DNA of 64,000 bases from Bradyrhizobium sp. AZCC 2176. GTDB lineage: Bacteria > Pseudomonadota > Alphaproteobacteria > Rhizobiales > Xanthobacteraceae. Below the pieces are notes generated by a model. That model worked only from the letters and a program-made list of their open reading frames with translations. It was not told the DNA's origin and ran no database searches. Position 1 is the first letter of the stretch. Each line of letters begins with the position of its first letter. The position numbers were made by a program, and so were the translations under genes. Below are positions 17,073 through 24,651 of this stretch, piece by piece. The stretch spans positions 3,499,501 through 3,563,500 of the forward strand of contig NZ_JAZHRX010000001.1 in NCBI RefSeq assembly GCF_036924645.1, given 5' to 3'.

Positions 17073-17357
17073 TCAGCCCTTGGGTGAGGACGGATAACCC
17101 GCGTTAGTGGTCGCCGTTGTCAGTTGGTTCACATCGGCTTTGGCGTCGTCATAGGTGACAGTGGCCGTCTTGCCCTTGAAGGACACCGCAACCTTGGCAA
17201 CGCCGGGAACGGCTTCCAGGCTGCCTTTCACGATGGAGGGGCAGGCCACGCAATCCATGTTCTTCACGGCCAAGGTGATCGTTCTGTCTCCGGCCATCAC
17301 TGACGACGAGGCGACGATGCCGACGACAAACGTGGCATAGGCAAGAGGCTTGTTCAT
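17073..17357 (-). CDS. merP: periplasmic mercuric-ion-binding protein MerP-like
   Basis: A 94-residue secreted heavy-metal-associated (HMA) domain protein. The signal peptide is MNKPLAYATFVVGIVASSSVMA. The metal loop is NMDCVACP, with the CxxC pair that holds Hg(II) in MerP, and the rest follows the beta-alpha-beta HMA pattern. An upstream ATG at 17375 overlaps the merT stop, but a GGAG ribosome-binding site sits 8 bases before the ATG at 17357, which also gives a clean signal peptide. It would pass metal to MerT. Copper or other soft metals remain possible. Confidence 0.88.
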   Translation of the reverse strand: MNKPLAYATFVVGIVASSSVMAGDRTITLAVKNMDCVACPSIVKGSLEAVPGVAKVAVSFKGKTATVTYDDAKADVNQLTTATTNAGYPSSPKG

Positions 17358-17371
17358 CCGGAAATCTCCAG

Positions 17372-17758
17372 TCATGAGTCGAGAAGGAGCGGTGCGATGA
17401 AGTCAAGGCCGAGTGCAGCGACGATGAGGATCGTTGCGAGAATGAGGCTTGCTTTGACGATCCGGTTCGGCAGCGGGCGCGCGCACGCCTCGCCATCGGC
17501 GCAGGCTCGCGTTGATGATCGGTAGACCAGCCAATAGCCGTACCCAACGAACGCGAGCGTCGCGCCTATAAAGTAAGGTTGATAGGGAGCAAGCCGGGTG
17601 AAATTGCCGATCCATGCCCCGCTGACCCCGAGGGCGAACAGCACGAGGGGCAAAATGCAACAAGACGATGTCGCGAGCGCTCCAAGGAGGCCGCCTGCCG
17701 CCATCAGGTTTTTCCGTCGCCGGTTGTCGGCAATGTGATCCGCCCGATTGATTGTCAT
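17372..17758 (-). CDS. merT: mercuric transport protein MerT-like
   Basis: A 128-residue inner-membrane protein with three hydrophobic segments. The vicinal cysteines of helix 1 are present (ATSSCCILPLVLFALG), and a second pair lies on the cytosolic loop (RACADGEACARP), matching the MerT layout in which metal from MerP is handed across the membrane. It begins the minus-strand merT-merP-GDCCVxC transcript, divergent from merR across a MerR-type operator. No mercuric reductase gene follows, so imported metal would need another fate. Confidence 0.88.
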   Translation of the reverse strand: MTINRADHIADNRRRKNLMAAGGLLGALATSSCCILPLVLFALGVSGAWIGNFTRLAPYQPYFIGATLAFVGYGYWLVYRSSTRACADGEACARPLPNRIVKASLILATILIVAALGLDFIAPLLLDS

Positions 17759-17772
17759 GAGCTAAACCATGC

Positions 17773-17793
17773 ATCCTGTAGCAACTACAGGAT
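17773..17793. promoter_or_regulatory. MerR-family operator between merT and merR
   Basis: A perfect inverted repeat, ATCCTGTAG then CAA then CTACAGGAT, in the divergent intergenic space. The form CTRTAG-x3-CTACAG is typical of MerR, CadR and PbrR operators. On the merT side a TTGATC lies at its edge, and about 19 bases on a weak CATGGT could serve as -10. That stretched spacing is the usual MerR promoter design. Confidence 0.85.
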
Positions 17794-17807
17794 CAAGGGA
17801 CAACCGC

Positions 17808-18253
17808 ATGAGCGCCATCACGTCCCCGCGAGCCGAAAACATCTCGATCGGTGAGCTTTCCAAGCTCAGCGGCGTGAACATTGAAACCATTCGCTATTAT
17901 GAGCGGATCAAAATGCTGCCGGCTCCGCCCCGAACGGCAACCGGGCGGCGGGTCTACGGGCCAGCCGAAAAACGGACATTGGCTTTCATCCGGCGTTCCC
18001 GAGACCTGGGGTTCACTCTTGAGGAGATACGCGCCTTGCTGGACCTTGGCGGCCAGAGCGCGCTTCGTGCGCCGACGTGCACAAGATTGCGAGCGCACAT
18101 CTGGCGAAAGTTCGTGGCAAACTCTCTGACCTCGCCAAACTCGAGGCAATCCTGGCGGAAACGGTTGCCGGATGCTCCGACGGCGCTGCCCCCGACTGCC
18201 CGGTGCTCGATGTTCTCGATGCGGACAGGCAGTGCGACCAGACTAGCCGATGA
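17808..18253 (+). pseudogene. merR: merR-type regulator gene with a frameshift
   Basis: The first 83 codons encode a normal MerR N-terminus: ISIGELSKLSGVNIETIRYYERIKMLP with the winged HTH, then GFTLEEIRALLDLGGQ. After about 18060 the similarity continues only in another frame, beginning at TGC 18068 (CADVHKIASAHLAKVRGKL ... AGCSDGAAPDCPVLD) and ending at TGA 18251-18253. A single base lost between 18057 and 18067 explains this. In the uncorrected frame the protein runs to 18257 with a nonsense tail, and all three metal-binding cysteines of MerR are lost. It is either a real inactivation or a sequence error. The ATG at 17808 follows the operator. Confidence 0.85.
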
Positions 18254-18345
18254 CTGACGCGTCGGGACCGCCGGTCCAATTGGACTGCAAGGGAATATCT
18301 TGCACGTGATTGTGTAACGTTGTCTCCCGCGACTATCTTCCAGTC

Positions 18346-18984
18346 ATGGCAGATCACTGCTGCGCACCACCGCCCCTAAACTTGGGCCCGCGCCAGGACG
18401 CGAGCGCGTTCCGGCGCGTGTTGTGGGCCGTGCTCGGCATCAATGCCGCGATGTTCCTGGTTGAAATCAGCGCGGGCGTGGCTGCGGGCTCTGCCTCACT
18501 ACAAGCCGACGCGCTCGACTTTCTGGGCGATGCAGCGAACTACGCGATCAGCCTGTTCGTGGTCGGCATGGCCTTGCGCTATCGGGCCAGCGCCGCGCTT
18601 GCCAAGGGCGTCACGATGGGCGTTTTCGGGCTATGGGTGATCGGCGTCACCACCTGGCATGTGCTGCACGGGACGCTGCCGCAGGCGATCACCATGGGCA
18701 GCGTCGGCTTTGCCGCGCTGGTCGCCAACGCGCTATCCTTTTACTTGTTGTGGCGGCACCGCACGGGCGACGCCAACATGCGGTCGGCCTGGATTTGCAC
18801 GCGCAATGACGTGCTGGGCAATCTGGCTGTGTTGCTGGCGGCGCTTGGCGTGTTCGGCACCGGCACCGGTTGGCCTGACTTTATCGTCGCCGCGATCATG
18901 GCCGTGCTTGCGCTGCAAGGCGCAGTGACCGTCGTGCGGCACGCCCTGGCCGAATTGAAGCAGCCCGTCGCAGCGACGGCTTAG
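18346..18984 (+). CDS. cation diffusion facilitator-type metal transporter
   Basis: A 212-residue membrane protein with about six helices, of the short cation-transporter branch of the CDF family. The N-terminus has a metal-binding-like MADHCCAPP. Helix 2 carries ASLQADALDFLGDAANY with the paired aspartates of the CDF metal site; the matching helix 5 site is SAWICTRNDVLGN. The usual C-terminal cytosolic domain is missing, as in this subgroup. Close spacing to merR suggests metal-dependent co-expression. Likely substrates are Zn, Cd, Co or Hg, unproven. I chose ATG 18346 over upstream in-frame starts because it matches the family. The stop codon TAG ends on the first base of the right direct repeat. 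Confidence 0.85.
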   Translation: MADHCCAPPPLNLGPRQDASAFRRVLWAVLGINAAMFLVEISAGVAAGSASLQADALDFLGDAANYAISLFVVGMALRYRASAALAKGVTMGVFGLWVIGVTTWHVLHGTLPQAITMGSVGFAALVANALSFYLLWRHRTGDANMRSAWICTRNDVLGNLAVLLAALGVFGTGTGWPDFIVAAIMAVLALQGAVTVVRHALAELKQPVAATA

Positions 18985-19123
18985 GCGCTGTTCGCCTTCC
19001 AGCGCATGATCTTGTGGGAAATCCCGTTCATGCCGGCCAAGTTCGTCTGGTTTTCGCGCGGCGGTCTCGGTGCCGTTTTCGTTTCTTGCGGCGGCGATCG
19101 CGACGTGATCGGGAAGCCGTGAG
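18984..19123 (+). pseudogene. duplicated 3' fragment of the permease gene (right direct repeat)
   Basis: Near-copy of 16624-16763. It has an extra T in the TTTT run and a lost base near 19103, so it no longer encodes an intact reading frame. There is no start or upstream part of the gene, so it is a fragment. It marks the right edge of the mercury-type cassette. Confidence 0.92.
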
Positions 19124-19233
19124 GGCCGTATGGGGTGCTTTCAAACTATTGAAAGTAACGAATTTTTTCATTCGTAAACGATGGGCGAGGGCGGGCCGTG
19201 TCGGGGGGCTGCGGTTCTGGTAGAATGCGTCCC

Positions 19234-19455
19234 ATGAACAAGCAGGACATTCTGGCCAGTTTAGGCGGGCATGAAGCCGCCTTGAAGGCTCAAGGCGTGA
19301 GCCATGCCGCCCTGTTCGGCTCCCGCGCGCGGTGACGCCCGGCCCGACAGCGACATCGACATTCTGGTCGAAATCGCGCCGGACGTTCGGATGGATGTTT
19401 TCAAATACGTCGGTATCGTTCGCACCATCGAGGACCTGTTTCCGGTCCGCGTCGA
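19234..19455 (+). pseudogene. MNT-type nucleotidyltransferase (antitoxin-like), frameshifted and truncated
   Basis: From ATG 19234 the frame reads MNKQDILASLGGHEAAL ... ALFGSRAR and hits TGA at 19333. The family sequence continues in another frame: GDARPDSDIDILVEIAPDV ... VGIVRTIEDLFPVRVE. Together they form the minimal-nucleotidyltransferase motif GSRARGDARPDSDID with both catalytic aspartates. Loss of two bases in the CGCGCG run near 19325-19331 explains the break. The C-terminus runs into a dispersed repeat from about 19453. No HEPN partner gene is next to it. Confidence 0.85.
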
Positions 19456-19557
19456 GCGAAGCGAAGCAATCCATCGCGCCGCAAGGAAGGATGGATTGCT
19501 TCGTCGCAAGGGCTCCCTTGCGCAAACGCTTCGCGTTTGTCGCAGGCAATGACGGGC
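19453..19557. repeat. dispersed AGCGAAGCAATCC / CGCAATGACGG repeat, copy 1
   Basis: It has the inverted pair GAAGCAATCCAT and ATGGATTGCTTCG, then CGCAAACGCTTCGCGTTTG and GCAATGACGG. It resembles 56029-56116. It replaces the end of the nucleotidyltransferase gene. Confidence 0.8.
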
Positions 19558-19618
19558 GTCAGGGGGCCGGGGCGCTCGAAATGGTAACCTGTGCGGCCCA
19601 CACGCGTGGACTTCCGTA

Positions 19619-19635
19619 ATGTTATATTATAACGT
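19619..19635. promoter_or_regulatory. Zur-box-like operator of the zinc operon
   Basis: A 17-base near-perfect palindrome, ATGTTATA then T then TATAACGT, with one mismatch between the arms. It matches the GTTATA-x-TATAAC form of alphaproteobacterial Zur sites. It ends 7 bases before the ATG of the first operon gene and overlaps the only AT-rich -10-like sequence there, so bound Zur with zinc would block transcription. Identification rests on motif memory plus the zinc-uptake genes that follow. Confidence 0.85.
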
Positions 19636-19642
19636 CCGCCCC

Positions 19643-19831
19643 ATGCCCCACGACCATTCCCACGACCACTCCCACCATCACGGCCACGCTCATTCCCATG
19701 GCGCGGCGACGCCGCATCCAGCGCAACCGGCGCCTTGGTCGATCCTGCGCATGACCGTGACCGCGCGTCTTGCCGCGGCGCTGGCGGTCAGCGCCGGGCT
19801 GTGGGCGGTCGTGCTTGTCGCGATGAGGTGA
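19643..19831 (+). CDS. small His-rich single-helix membrane protein heading the zinc operon
   Basis: A 62-residue protein. Residues 1-26 are extremely His-rich (HDHSHDHSHHHGHAHSHG) and residues about 35-60 form one hydrophobic helix. It begins 7 bases after the Zur-box-like palindrome and stops 2 bases before the ATPase ATG. It may bind zinc on one face of the membrane near the importer; this is inference. I know no characterised equivalent. The upstream in-frame ATG at 19619 lies inside the operator and is not a credible start. Confidence 0.75.
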   Translation: MPHDHSHDHSHHHGHAHSHGAATPHPAQPAPWSILRMTVTARLAAALAVSAGLWAVVLVAMR

Positions 19832-19833
19832 GC

Positions 19834-20589
19834 ATGGCGGCGCAGCTCAAATTCAAGAACGTCACGCTCGGCTATGATCGCCACCCGGCGGTGCACCATC
19901 TCACCGGCGAGGTCGCCGCGGGCGCGCTGGTGGCGGTGATCGGGCCGAACGGCGCCGGCAAGTCGACGCTGTTTCGCGGGCTCGCCGGCATCCTCAGGCC
20001 GCTCTCGGGGTCGATCAATCTCGGCGGGCTCGACATCCGCGACATCGCCTATCTGCCGCAGACCGCGGACATCGATCGCACCTTCCCGATTTCGGTGTTC
20101 GATCTGGTCGGGACGGGGCTGTGGCGCAGAACAGGATTTTTCGGCGGCATGGGCAAGGCCGAGCGGGACAAGATCACAGCGGCTCTCGCTGCCGTCGGCC
20201 TCAACGGATTTGAAAACCGCTCGATCGGCACGCTGTCCGGCGGCCAGATGCAGCGCATGCTGTTCGCGCGCGTGCTGCTGCAGGATGCGCGACTGATCGT
20301 GCTCGACGAGCCGTTCAACGCCATCGATACCAAAACCGCCGCTGACCTTTTGGCGCTGGTCAAGCGCTGGCACGGCGAGGGGCGCACCGTGCTGGCGGCG
20401 CTGCATGATATGGAATTGGTGCGCGACCATTTTCCGGAAACCCTGCTGCTCGCGCGCGGGCCGGTGGCCTGGGGGCCGACCGCCGAGGTGCTGACCGCGG
20501 AAAACCTGATGGTTGCCTTGCGGATGTGCGAGGCGTTCGACGAAACCGCCGCCGCCTGCGCGGACGACATGCCATCACGGGCGGCCTGA
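19834..20589 (+). CDS. znuC: zinc ABC transporter ATPase (ZnuC/AztA-like)
   Basis: A 251-residue ABC ATPase. Walker A is GPNGAGKST (37-45), the signature is LSGGQMQRMLFARVLL near residue 130, Walker B is LIVLDEPFNAID, and the switch His is in LHDMEL. Sequence and order fit the ATPase of metal-uptake (cluster A-I) ABC transporters for Zn or Mn. The ATG lies just after the preceding gene's stop; the stop overlaps the permease start (TGATG). It powers uptake of zinc from the periplasm. The system could equally be named AztA. Confidence 0.93.
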   Translation: MAAQLKFKNVTLGYDRHPAVHHLTGEVAAGALVAVIGPNGAGKSTLFRGLAGILRPLSGSINLGGLDIRDIAYLPQTADIDRTFPISVFDLVGTGLWRRTGFFGGMGKAERDKITAALAAVGLNGFENRSIGTLSGGQMQRMLFARVLLQDARLIVLDEPFNAIDTKTAADLLALVKRWHGEGRTVLAALHDMELVRDHFPETLLLARGPVAWGPTAEVLTAENLMVALRMCEAFDETAAACADDMPSRAA

Positions 20590-21458
20590 TGCTTTACGAC
20601 GCGCTGATTGCGCCCTTCACCGAATTCGAGTTCATGCGCCGCGCGCTTGCCGCCGTGATCGCGCTTGCGCTGGGGGCGGCGCCGATCGGCGTGTTCCTGA
20701 TGCTGCGGCGAATGAGCCTCGTCGGCGATGCCATGGCGCATGCGATCCTGCCCGGAGCCGCGATCGGCTTCCTGGTCTCCGGCATCAACCTGTTTGCCAT
20801 GACAACCGGCGGATTGATCGCGGGCTTTACGGTTGCGCTGCTTGCAGGTCTGGTCGCGCGCAATACGGAGATGAAGGAGGACGCGTCACTTGCGACCTTC
20901 TATTTGGTGTCGCTCGCGCTCGGCGTCACCATCGTTTCCATCAGGGGCACCAATATCGACCTGCTGCACGTGCTGTTCGGCAACATCCTGGCGATGGACG
21001 ATCAGACGCTGCTGGTGATCGCCTTCAACGCCACGATCACGCTGTTGGTCATGGCTGTTATCTTCCGTCCTCTGGTGATCGAATGCGTCGATCCGGTGTT
21101 CCTGCGCACCGTCTCTCGCGCCGGCGCGCCAGCGCATCTGGCGTTCCTGGCGCTGGTCGTGATCAACCTAGTCAACGGCTTTCACGCGCTCGGCACACTG
21201 CTTGGCGTCGGCCTGATGATCCTGCCCGCCGGCATCGCGCGGTTCTGGTCGCGGGACATCACCGGCATGATCTGCGTTGCGGTCGCAAGCGCCATTATCT
21301 CGGGCTATGCCGGGCTGGTGCTGTCATTCCAGACCCGCATCCCCTCCGGTCCAGCGGTCATTCTGATCGCAGCGATACTCTATGTGGTCTCGCTGCTGTT
21401 CGGCAGTGTCAGCGGCCTGGTCCGGCAGATGTTCCCGGGCCGTCATCTCGAGGCATAG
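20589..21458 (+). CDS. znuB: zinc ABC transporter permease (ZnuB/AztB-like)
   Basis: A 289-residue polytopic permease with eight or nine helices, typical of the ABC-3 metal permease family. Landmarks are FMRRALAAVIALALGAAPIGVFLMLRRMSLVGDAMAHAILPG at the N-terminus and GLMILPAGIARFWSRD near residue 215. The ATG overlaps the ATPase stop by one base, so translation is coupled. Together with the ATPase and the binding protein it forms the zinc importer. Confidence 0.93.
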   Translation: MLYDALIAPFTEFEFMRRALAAVIALALGAAPIGVFLMLRRMSLVGDAMAHAILPGAAIGFLVSGINLFAMTTGGLIAGFTVALLAGLVARNTEMKEDASLATFYLVSLALGVTIVSIRGTNIDLLHVLFGNILAMDDQTLLVIAFNATITLLVMAVIFRPLVIECVDPVFLRTVSRAGAPAHLAFLALVVINLVNGFHALGTLLGVGLMILPAGIARFWSRDITGMICVAVASAIISGYAGLVLSFQTRIPSGPAVILIAAILYVVSLLFGSVSGLVRQMFPGRHLEA

Positions 21459-21460
21459 CC

Positions 21461-22333
21461 ATGAAACCGCGGTTGCTCTGGCTTGTTGCTCTCGCCTTGA
21501 TGGCGGCTGTTGGTCCGGCTCACGCCCAGCGCCTTAACGTTGTCGCCAGCTTCTCGATTCTCGGCGACTTCGTCCGCAACGTTGGCGGCGACCGGGTTAA
21601 CGTGACGACGCTGGTCGGCCCCGATGGCGACGCGCATGTTTATGTGCCGACGCCGGCTGATGCGAAAAAGGTCGCCGATGCGAAGCTCGTGTTCGTCAAT
21701 GGGTTCGGTCTGGAGGGATGGTTGCCGCGGCTGGTGAAGTCCGCCGGCAGCAAGGCAACCATCGTGACGGCGACATCCGGTATCGCACCGCTCAAGCTCG
21801 GCTCGGATGCCGATCCGCATGCCTGGCAATCGGTGGCCAATGCGCGGGTCTATGTGGCCAATATTCGCGATGCGTTGGTGGCGGCTGATTCCGTCAATGC
21901 AGAGGCCTACAAATCCAATGCCGGCGCCTATCTGGCTGATCTCGACAAGCTGGACCGCGAGGTCCGCGAGACCCTCGCGCAAATTCCGGCAAGCCACCGC
22001 AAGGTGATCTCGACCCACCGCGCCTTCGGCTATTTCGCCGCCGCCTATGGCATCGAATTCATCGCGCCGGTGGGCGTTTCGACCGAATCCGAGGCCAGCG
22101 CCCGCGATGTCGCCGGGATCATCACCCAGATCAAGGCTGCCAAGATACCGGCGGTATTCCTGGAGAATATCAGCGACCCCAGGCTGATCCGGCGCATATC
22201 GGCAGAGACCGGTGCCAGGCTCGGCGGAACGCTCTATTCCGACAGTCTGACCGGCGAAAAGGGCGATTCTCCCACTTACATTGCAATGGTCAGGCACAAT
22301 ATAAAGGCCCTGACCAGCGCGCTGAGCCCATAG
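21461..22333 (+). CDS. znuA: zinc ABC transporter substrate-binding protein (ZnuA/AztC-like)
   Basis: A 290-residue periplasmic binding protein with signal peptide 1-22 (ending AHA). The four expected zinc ligands are visible: His59 in DGDAHVYVP, His120 in DADPHAWQ, His186 in STHRAFGYF and Asp261 in YSDSL. The His-rich loop of classical ZnuA between the first two ligands is absent, as in AztC. It starts 2 bases after the permease stop. The metal could in principle be manganese, but the Zur-like site and the COG0523 gene downstream favour zinc. Confidence 0.92.
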   Translation: MKPRLLWLVALALMAAVGPAHAQRLNVVASFSILGDFVRNVGGDRVNVTTLVGPDGDAHVYVPTPADAKKVADAKLVFVNGFGLEGWLPRLVKSAGSKATIVTATSGIAPLKLGSDADPHAWQSVANARVYVANIRDALVAADSVNAEAYKSNAGAYLADLDKLDREVRETLAQIPASHRKVISTHRAFGYFAAAYGIEFIAPVGVSTESEASARDVAGIITQIKAAKIPAVFLENISDPRLIRRISAETGARLGGTLYSDSLTGEKGDSPTYIAMVRHNIKALTSALSP

Positions 22334-22387
22334 GGCAGGGGCCTCCCTGCCTGCCGGCGTGCGCTACAATTCCGCTCCGGAGCCGTT

Positions 22388-23449
22388 ATGTCTGAACCTT
22401 CGTCCCAAAAAATTCCAGTGACCGTGCTGACGGGCTATCTCGGCGCCGGCAAGACCACGCTTTTGAACCGCATCCTTTCGGAAAACCACGGCAAGAAATA
22501 CGCCGTCATCGTCAACGAATTCGGCGAGATCGGCATCGACAACGACCTCATCATCGGCGCCGACGAAGAAGTGTTCGAGATGAACAATGGCTGCGTCTGC
22601 TGCACGGTGCGTGGCGACCTCGTCCGCATCATGGACGGGCTGATGAAGCGCAAGGGCAAGTTCGACGCCATCATCGTCGAAACGACGGGATTGGCCGATC
22701 CGGCGCCGGTGGCCCAAACATTTTTCGTCGACGAAGACGTGCAGAAGAACGCCCGTCTCGATGCGGTCGTCACCGTCGCCGACGCCAAATGGCTGAGCGA
22801 CCGCCTGAAGGACGCGCCGGAAGCCAAGAACCAGATCGCGTTTGCCGATGTGATCGTGCTCAACAAGACCGACCTCGTCTCCAAGCCCGAACTTGCCGAG
22901 GTCGAGGCCCGCATTCGCGGCATCAATCCTTACGCAAAGCTGCATCGCACCGAGCGCTGCAAGGTGGCGCTGTCGGATGTGCTGGAACGCGGCGCGTTCG
23001 ATCTGGATCGCATCCTGGAGATCGAGCCGGAATTTCTCGACGCCGGGGATGGTCATGATCATCACCACGACCACGATCATCATCACGGCCACGACCACCA
23101 TCACAACGATCACGGCCACAGCCATGGCGGGTTGAAGCACTACCACGACGAGGACATGCAATCGCTGTCGCTGCGCTCGGACAAGCCGCTCGACCCCACG
23201 AGATTCATGCCGTGGCTGCAAAACCTGGTCGCCACCGAGGGTCAGAAAATCCTGCGCTCGAAGGGCATCCTCGCCTTCACCGACGATGACGACCGCTACG
23301 TCTTCCAGGGCGTGCACATGATGCTGGAGGGCGATCACCAGCGGAAGTGGAAGGACGGCGAGCCGCGCGAAAGCCGCGTCGTCTTCATCGGGCGCGAGTT
23401 ACCGGAGCAAATGATCCGCGACGGCTTTGAAAGCTGTATCGTCACGTGA
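22388..23449 (+). CDS. COG0523/CobW-family GTPase with His-rich loop, zinc metallochaperone-like
   Basis: A 353-residue G3E GTPase. Walker A is GYLGAGKTT (16-24), the metal-binding CxCC is GCVCC (68-72), and the nucleotide specificity motif is NKTD (159-162). An insertion at about 223-247 consists almost wholly of His, Asp and Gly. The CobW C-terminal domain follows (about 255-353). Such proteins deliver metals, often zinc under low-zinc control, to client enzymes. It lies 54 bases after the zinc binding-protein gene in the same direction. The stop overlaps the WD40 gene start. Confidence 0.92.
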   Translation: MSEPSSQKIPVTVLTGYLGAGKTTLLNRILSENHGKKYAVIVNEFGEIGIDNDLIIGADEEVFEMNNGCVCCTVRGDLVRIMDGLMKRKGKFDAIIVETTGLADPAPVAQTFFVDEDVQKNARLDAVVTVADAKWLSDRLKDAPEAKNQIAFADVIVLNKTDLVSKPELAEVEARIRGINPYAKLHRTERCKVALSDVLERGAFDLDRILEIEPEFLDAGDGHDHHHDHDHHHGHDHHHNDHGHSHGGLKHYHDEDMQSLSLRSDKPLDPTRFMPWLQNLVATEGQKILRSKGILAFTDDDDRYVFQGVHMMLEGDHQRKWKDGEPRESRVVFIGRELPEQMIRDGFESCIVT

Positions 23450-24465
23450 TGAAAGAGTTCGATCCGGGCGAAGCGCCCTCCATTGCTTCCCTCACCGACC
23501 AGGTGCGGACATTGCCTGTCGGCATGCCCGTCACCTCGATCTGTTTCCTCGGCGATACCGCGGTGTTTGTCGGCGCCGAGGAAAACTCTGTCATGGTGAA
23601 CGAAGCGGGCGAAGTCTCGAAAGTCGCCATTCACGGCGGCGCCGTCCTCTGCGCGGCATCTGACGGCAAGCGCATCGTCACTGGCGGCGATGACGGCAAG
23701 GTGGTTGCGCTGAACGCAAAGGGCGAGACGTCGGTGCTGGCGACCGACGCAAAACGGCGCTGGATCGATAACGTCGCGCTGCATCCCGAGGGCGCGGTGG
23801 CGTGGTCGGCGGGCAAGACCGCGTTTGTCCGCAGCGGCAAGGGCGAGGAAAAGAGTTTTGAGGCGCCGTCGACCGTCGGCGGTCTGGCGTTCGCGCCAAA
23901 AGGCCTGCGTGTGGCGGTCGCCCATTACAATGGCGTGACGCTGTGGTTTCCCAACATGGCGGCGAAGCCGGAATTTTTGGAATGGGCCGGCTCGCATCTC
24001 GCCGTCACCTTCAGCCCGGACAACAAATTCCTGGTCACCGCCATGCACGAGCCGGCGCTGCACGGCTGGCGGCTCGCCGATAACAGGCACATGCGGATGA
24101 GCGGCTATCCCGGCCGCGTCCGCTCGATGTCGTGGAGCGTGGGCGGCAAGGGGCTCGCCACCTCCGGCGCCGATACCGTGATCATCTGGCCGTTCGCCAG
24201 CAAGGATGGTCCGATGGGCAAGGAGCCGGCGATGCTGGCGCCACTGCAGGCGCGCGTCTCCATGGTCGCCTGTCATCCGAAGCAGGACATCATGGCCGCA
24301 GGCTATAGCGACGGCACCGTGCTGATCGTGCGGCTCGAGGACGGCGCGGAAATTCTGGTGCGACGCAATGGCAGCGAGCCGGTCTCGGCGCTGGCCTGGA
24401 ACGCCAAGGGCAAGCTGCTGGCCTTCGGCACCGAGGACGGCGACGCCGGGATGCTGGAATTCTAG
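23449..24465 (+). CDS. WD40-repeat beta-propeller protein coupled to the COG0523 GTPase
   Basis: A 338-residue protein built of WD40-like repeats with recurrent units such as GGAVLCAASDGKRIVTGGDDGKVVAL and SVGGKGLATSGADTVIIWPF; about seven blades fill the sequence. No signal peptide or membrane helix, so it is probably cytosolic. The ATG overlaps the GTPase stop by one base (TGATG); a GTG three bases upstream is an alternative. Tight coupling suggests the two proteins act together in zinc handling, but the role of the propeller is unknown. AztD, a zinc chaperone of similar operons, is also a propeller but is periplasmic. Confidence 0.85.
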   Translation: MKEFDPGEAPSIASLTDQVRTLPVGMPVTSICFLGDTAVFVGAEENSVMVNEAGEVSKVAIHGGAVLCAASDGKRIVTGGDDGKVVALNAKGETSVLATDAKRRWIDNVALHPEGAVAWSAGKTAFVRSGKGEEKSFEAPSTVGGLAFAPKGLRVAVAHYNGVTLWFPNMAAKPEFLEWAGSHLAVTFSPDNKFLVTAMHEPALHGWRLADNRHMRMSGYPGRVRSMSWSVGGKGLATSGADTVIIWPFASKDGPMGKEPAMLAPLQARVSMVACHPKQDIMAAGYSDGTVLIVRLEDGAEILVRRNGSEPVSALAWNAKGKLLAFGTEDGDAGMLEF

Positions 24466-24566
24466 AGCATGATCCGGAAAAGTGGGTGCGGGTTTTTCGA
24501 AAAGATCATGCTCAAATCAAAGAGATAGAGCGAGATGACGATTCGAAGAAAGTCATCCCGCTCTAG
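24464..24566. repeat. dispersed AGAGCATGATCCGGAAAA repeat with two hairpins
   Basis: Inverted arms GAGCATGATC and GATCATGCTC, followed by a second hairpin (AGAGCGAGATGAC / GTCATCCCGCTCT). This form is familiar from Bradyrhizobium and Rhodopseudomonas intergenic regions. It begins within the stop codon of the WD40 gene and may act as a transcript end. Confidence 0.85.
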
Positions 24567-24651
24567 CCGCCTCGGGCAGGCCCAGGTTCCCCGCGGAACC
24601 ATGCGCTTTGCCGGCCGTTGACATCTGCGAACAATTTCGTGGGGTTGAACG

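Noticed and set aside
19619..19642. In-frame ATG at 19619 as the start of the His-rich microprotein
   Set aside because: The codon lies inside the Zur-box-like palindrome, so it would not be transcribed in full; ATG 19643 is the better start.
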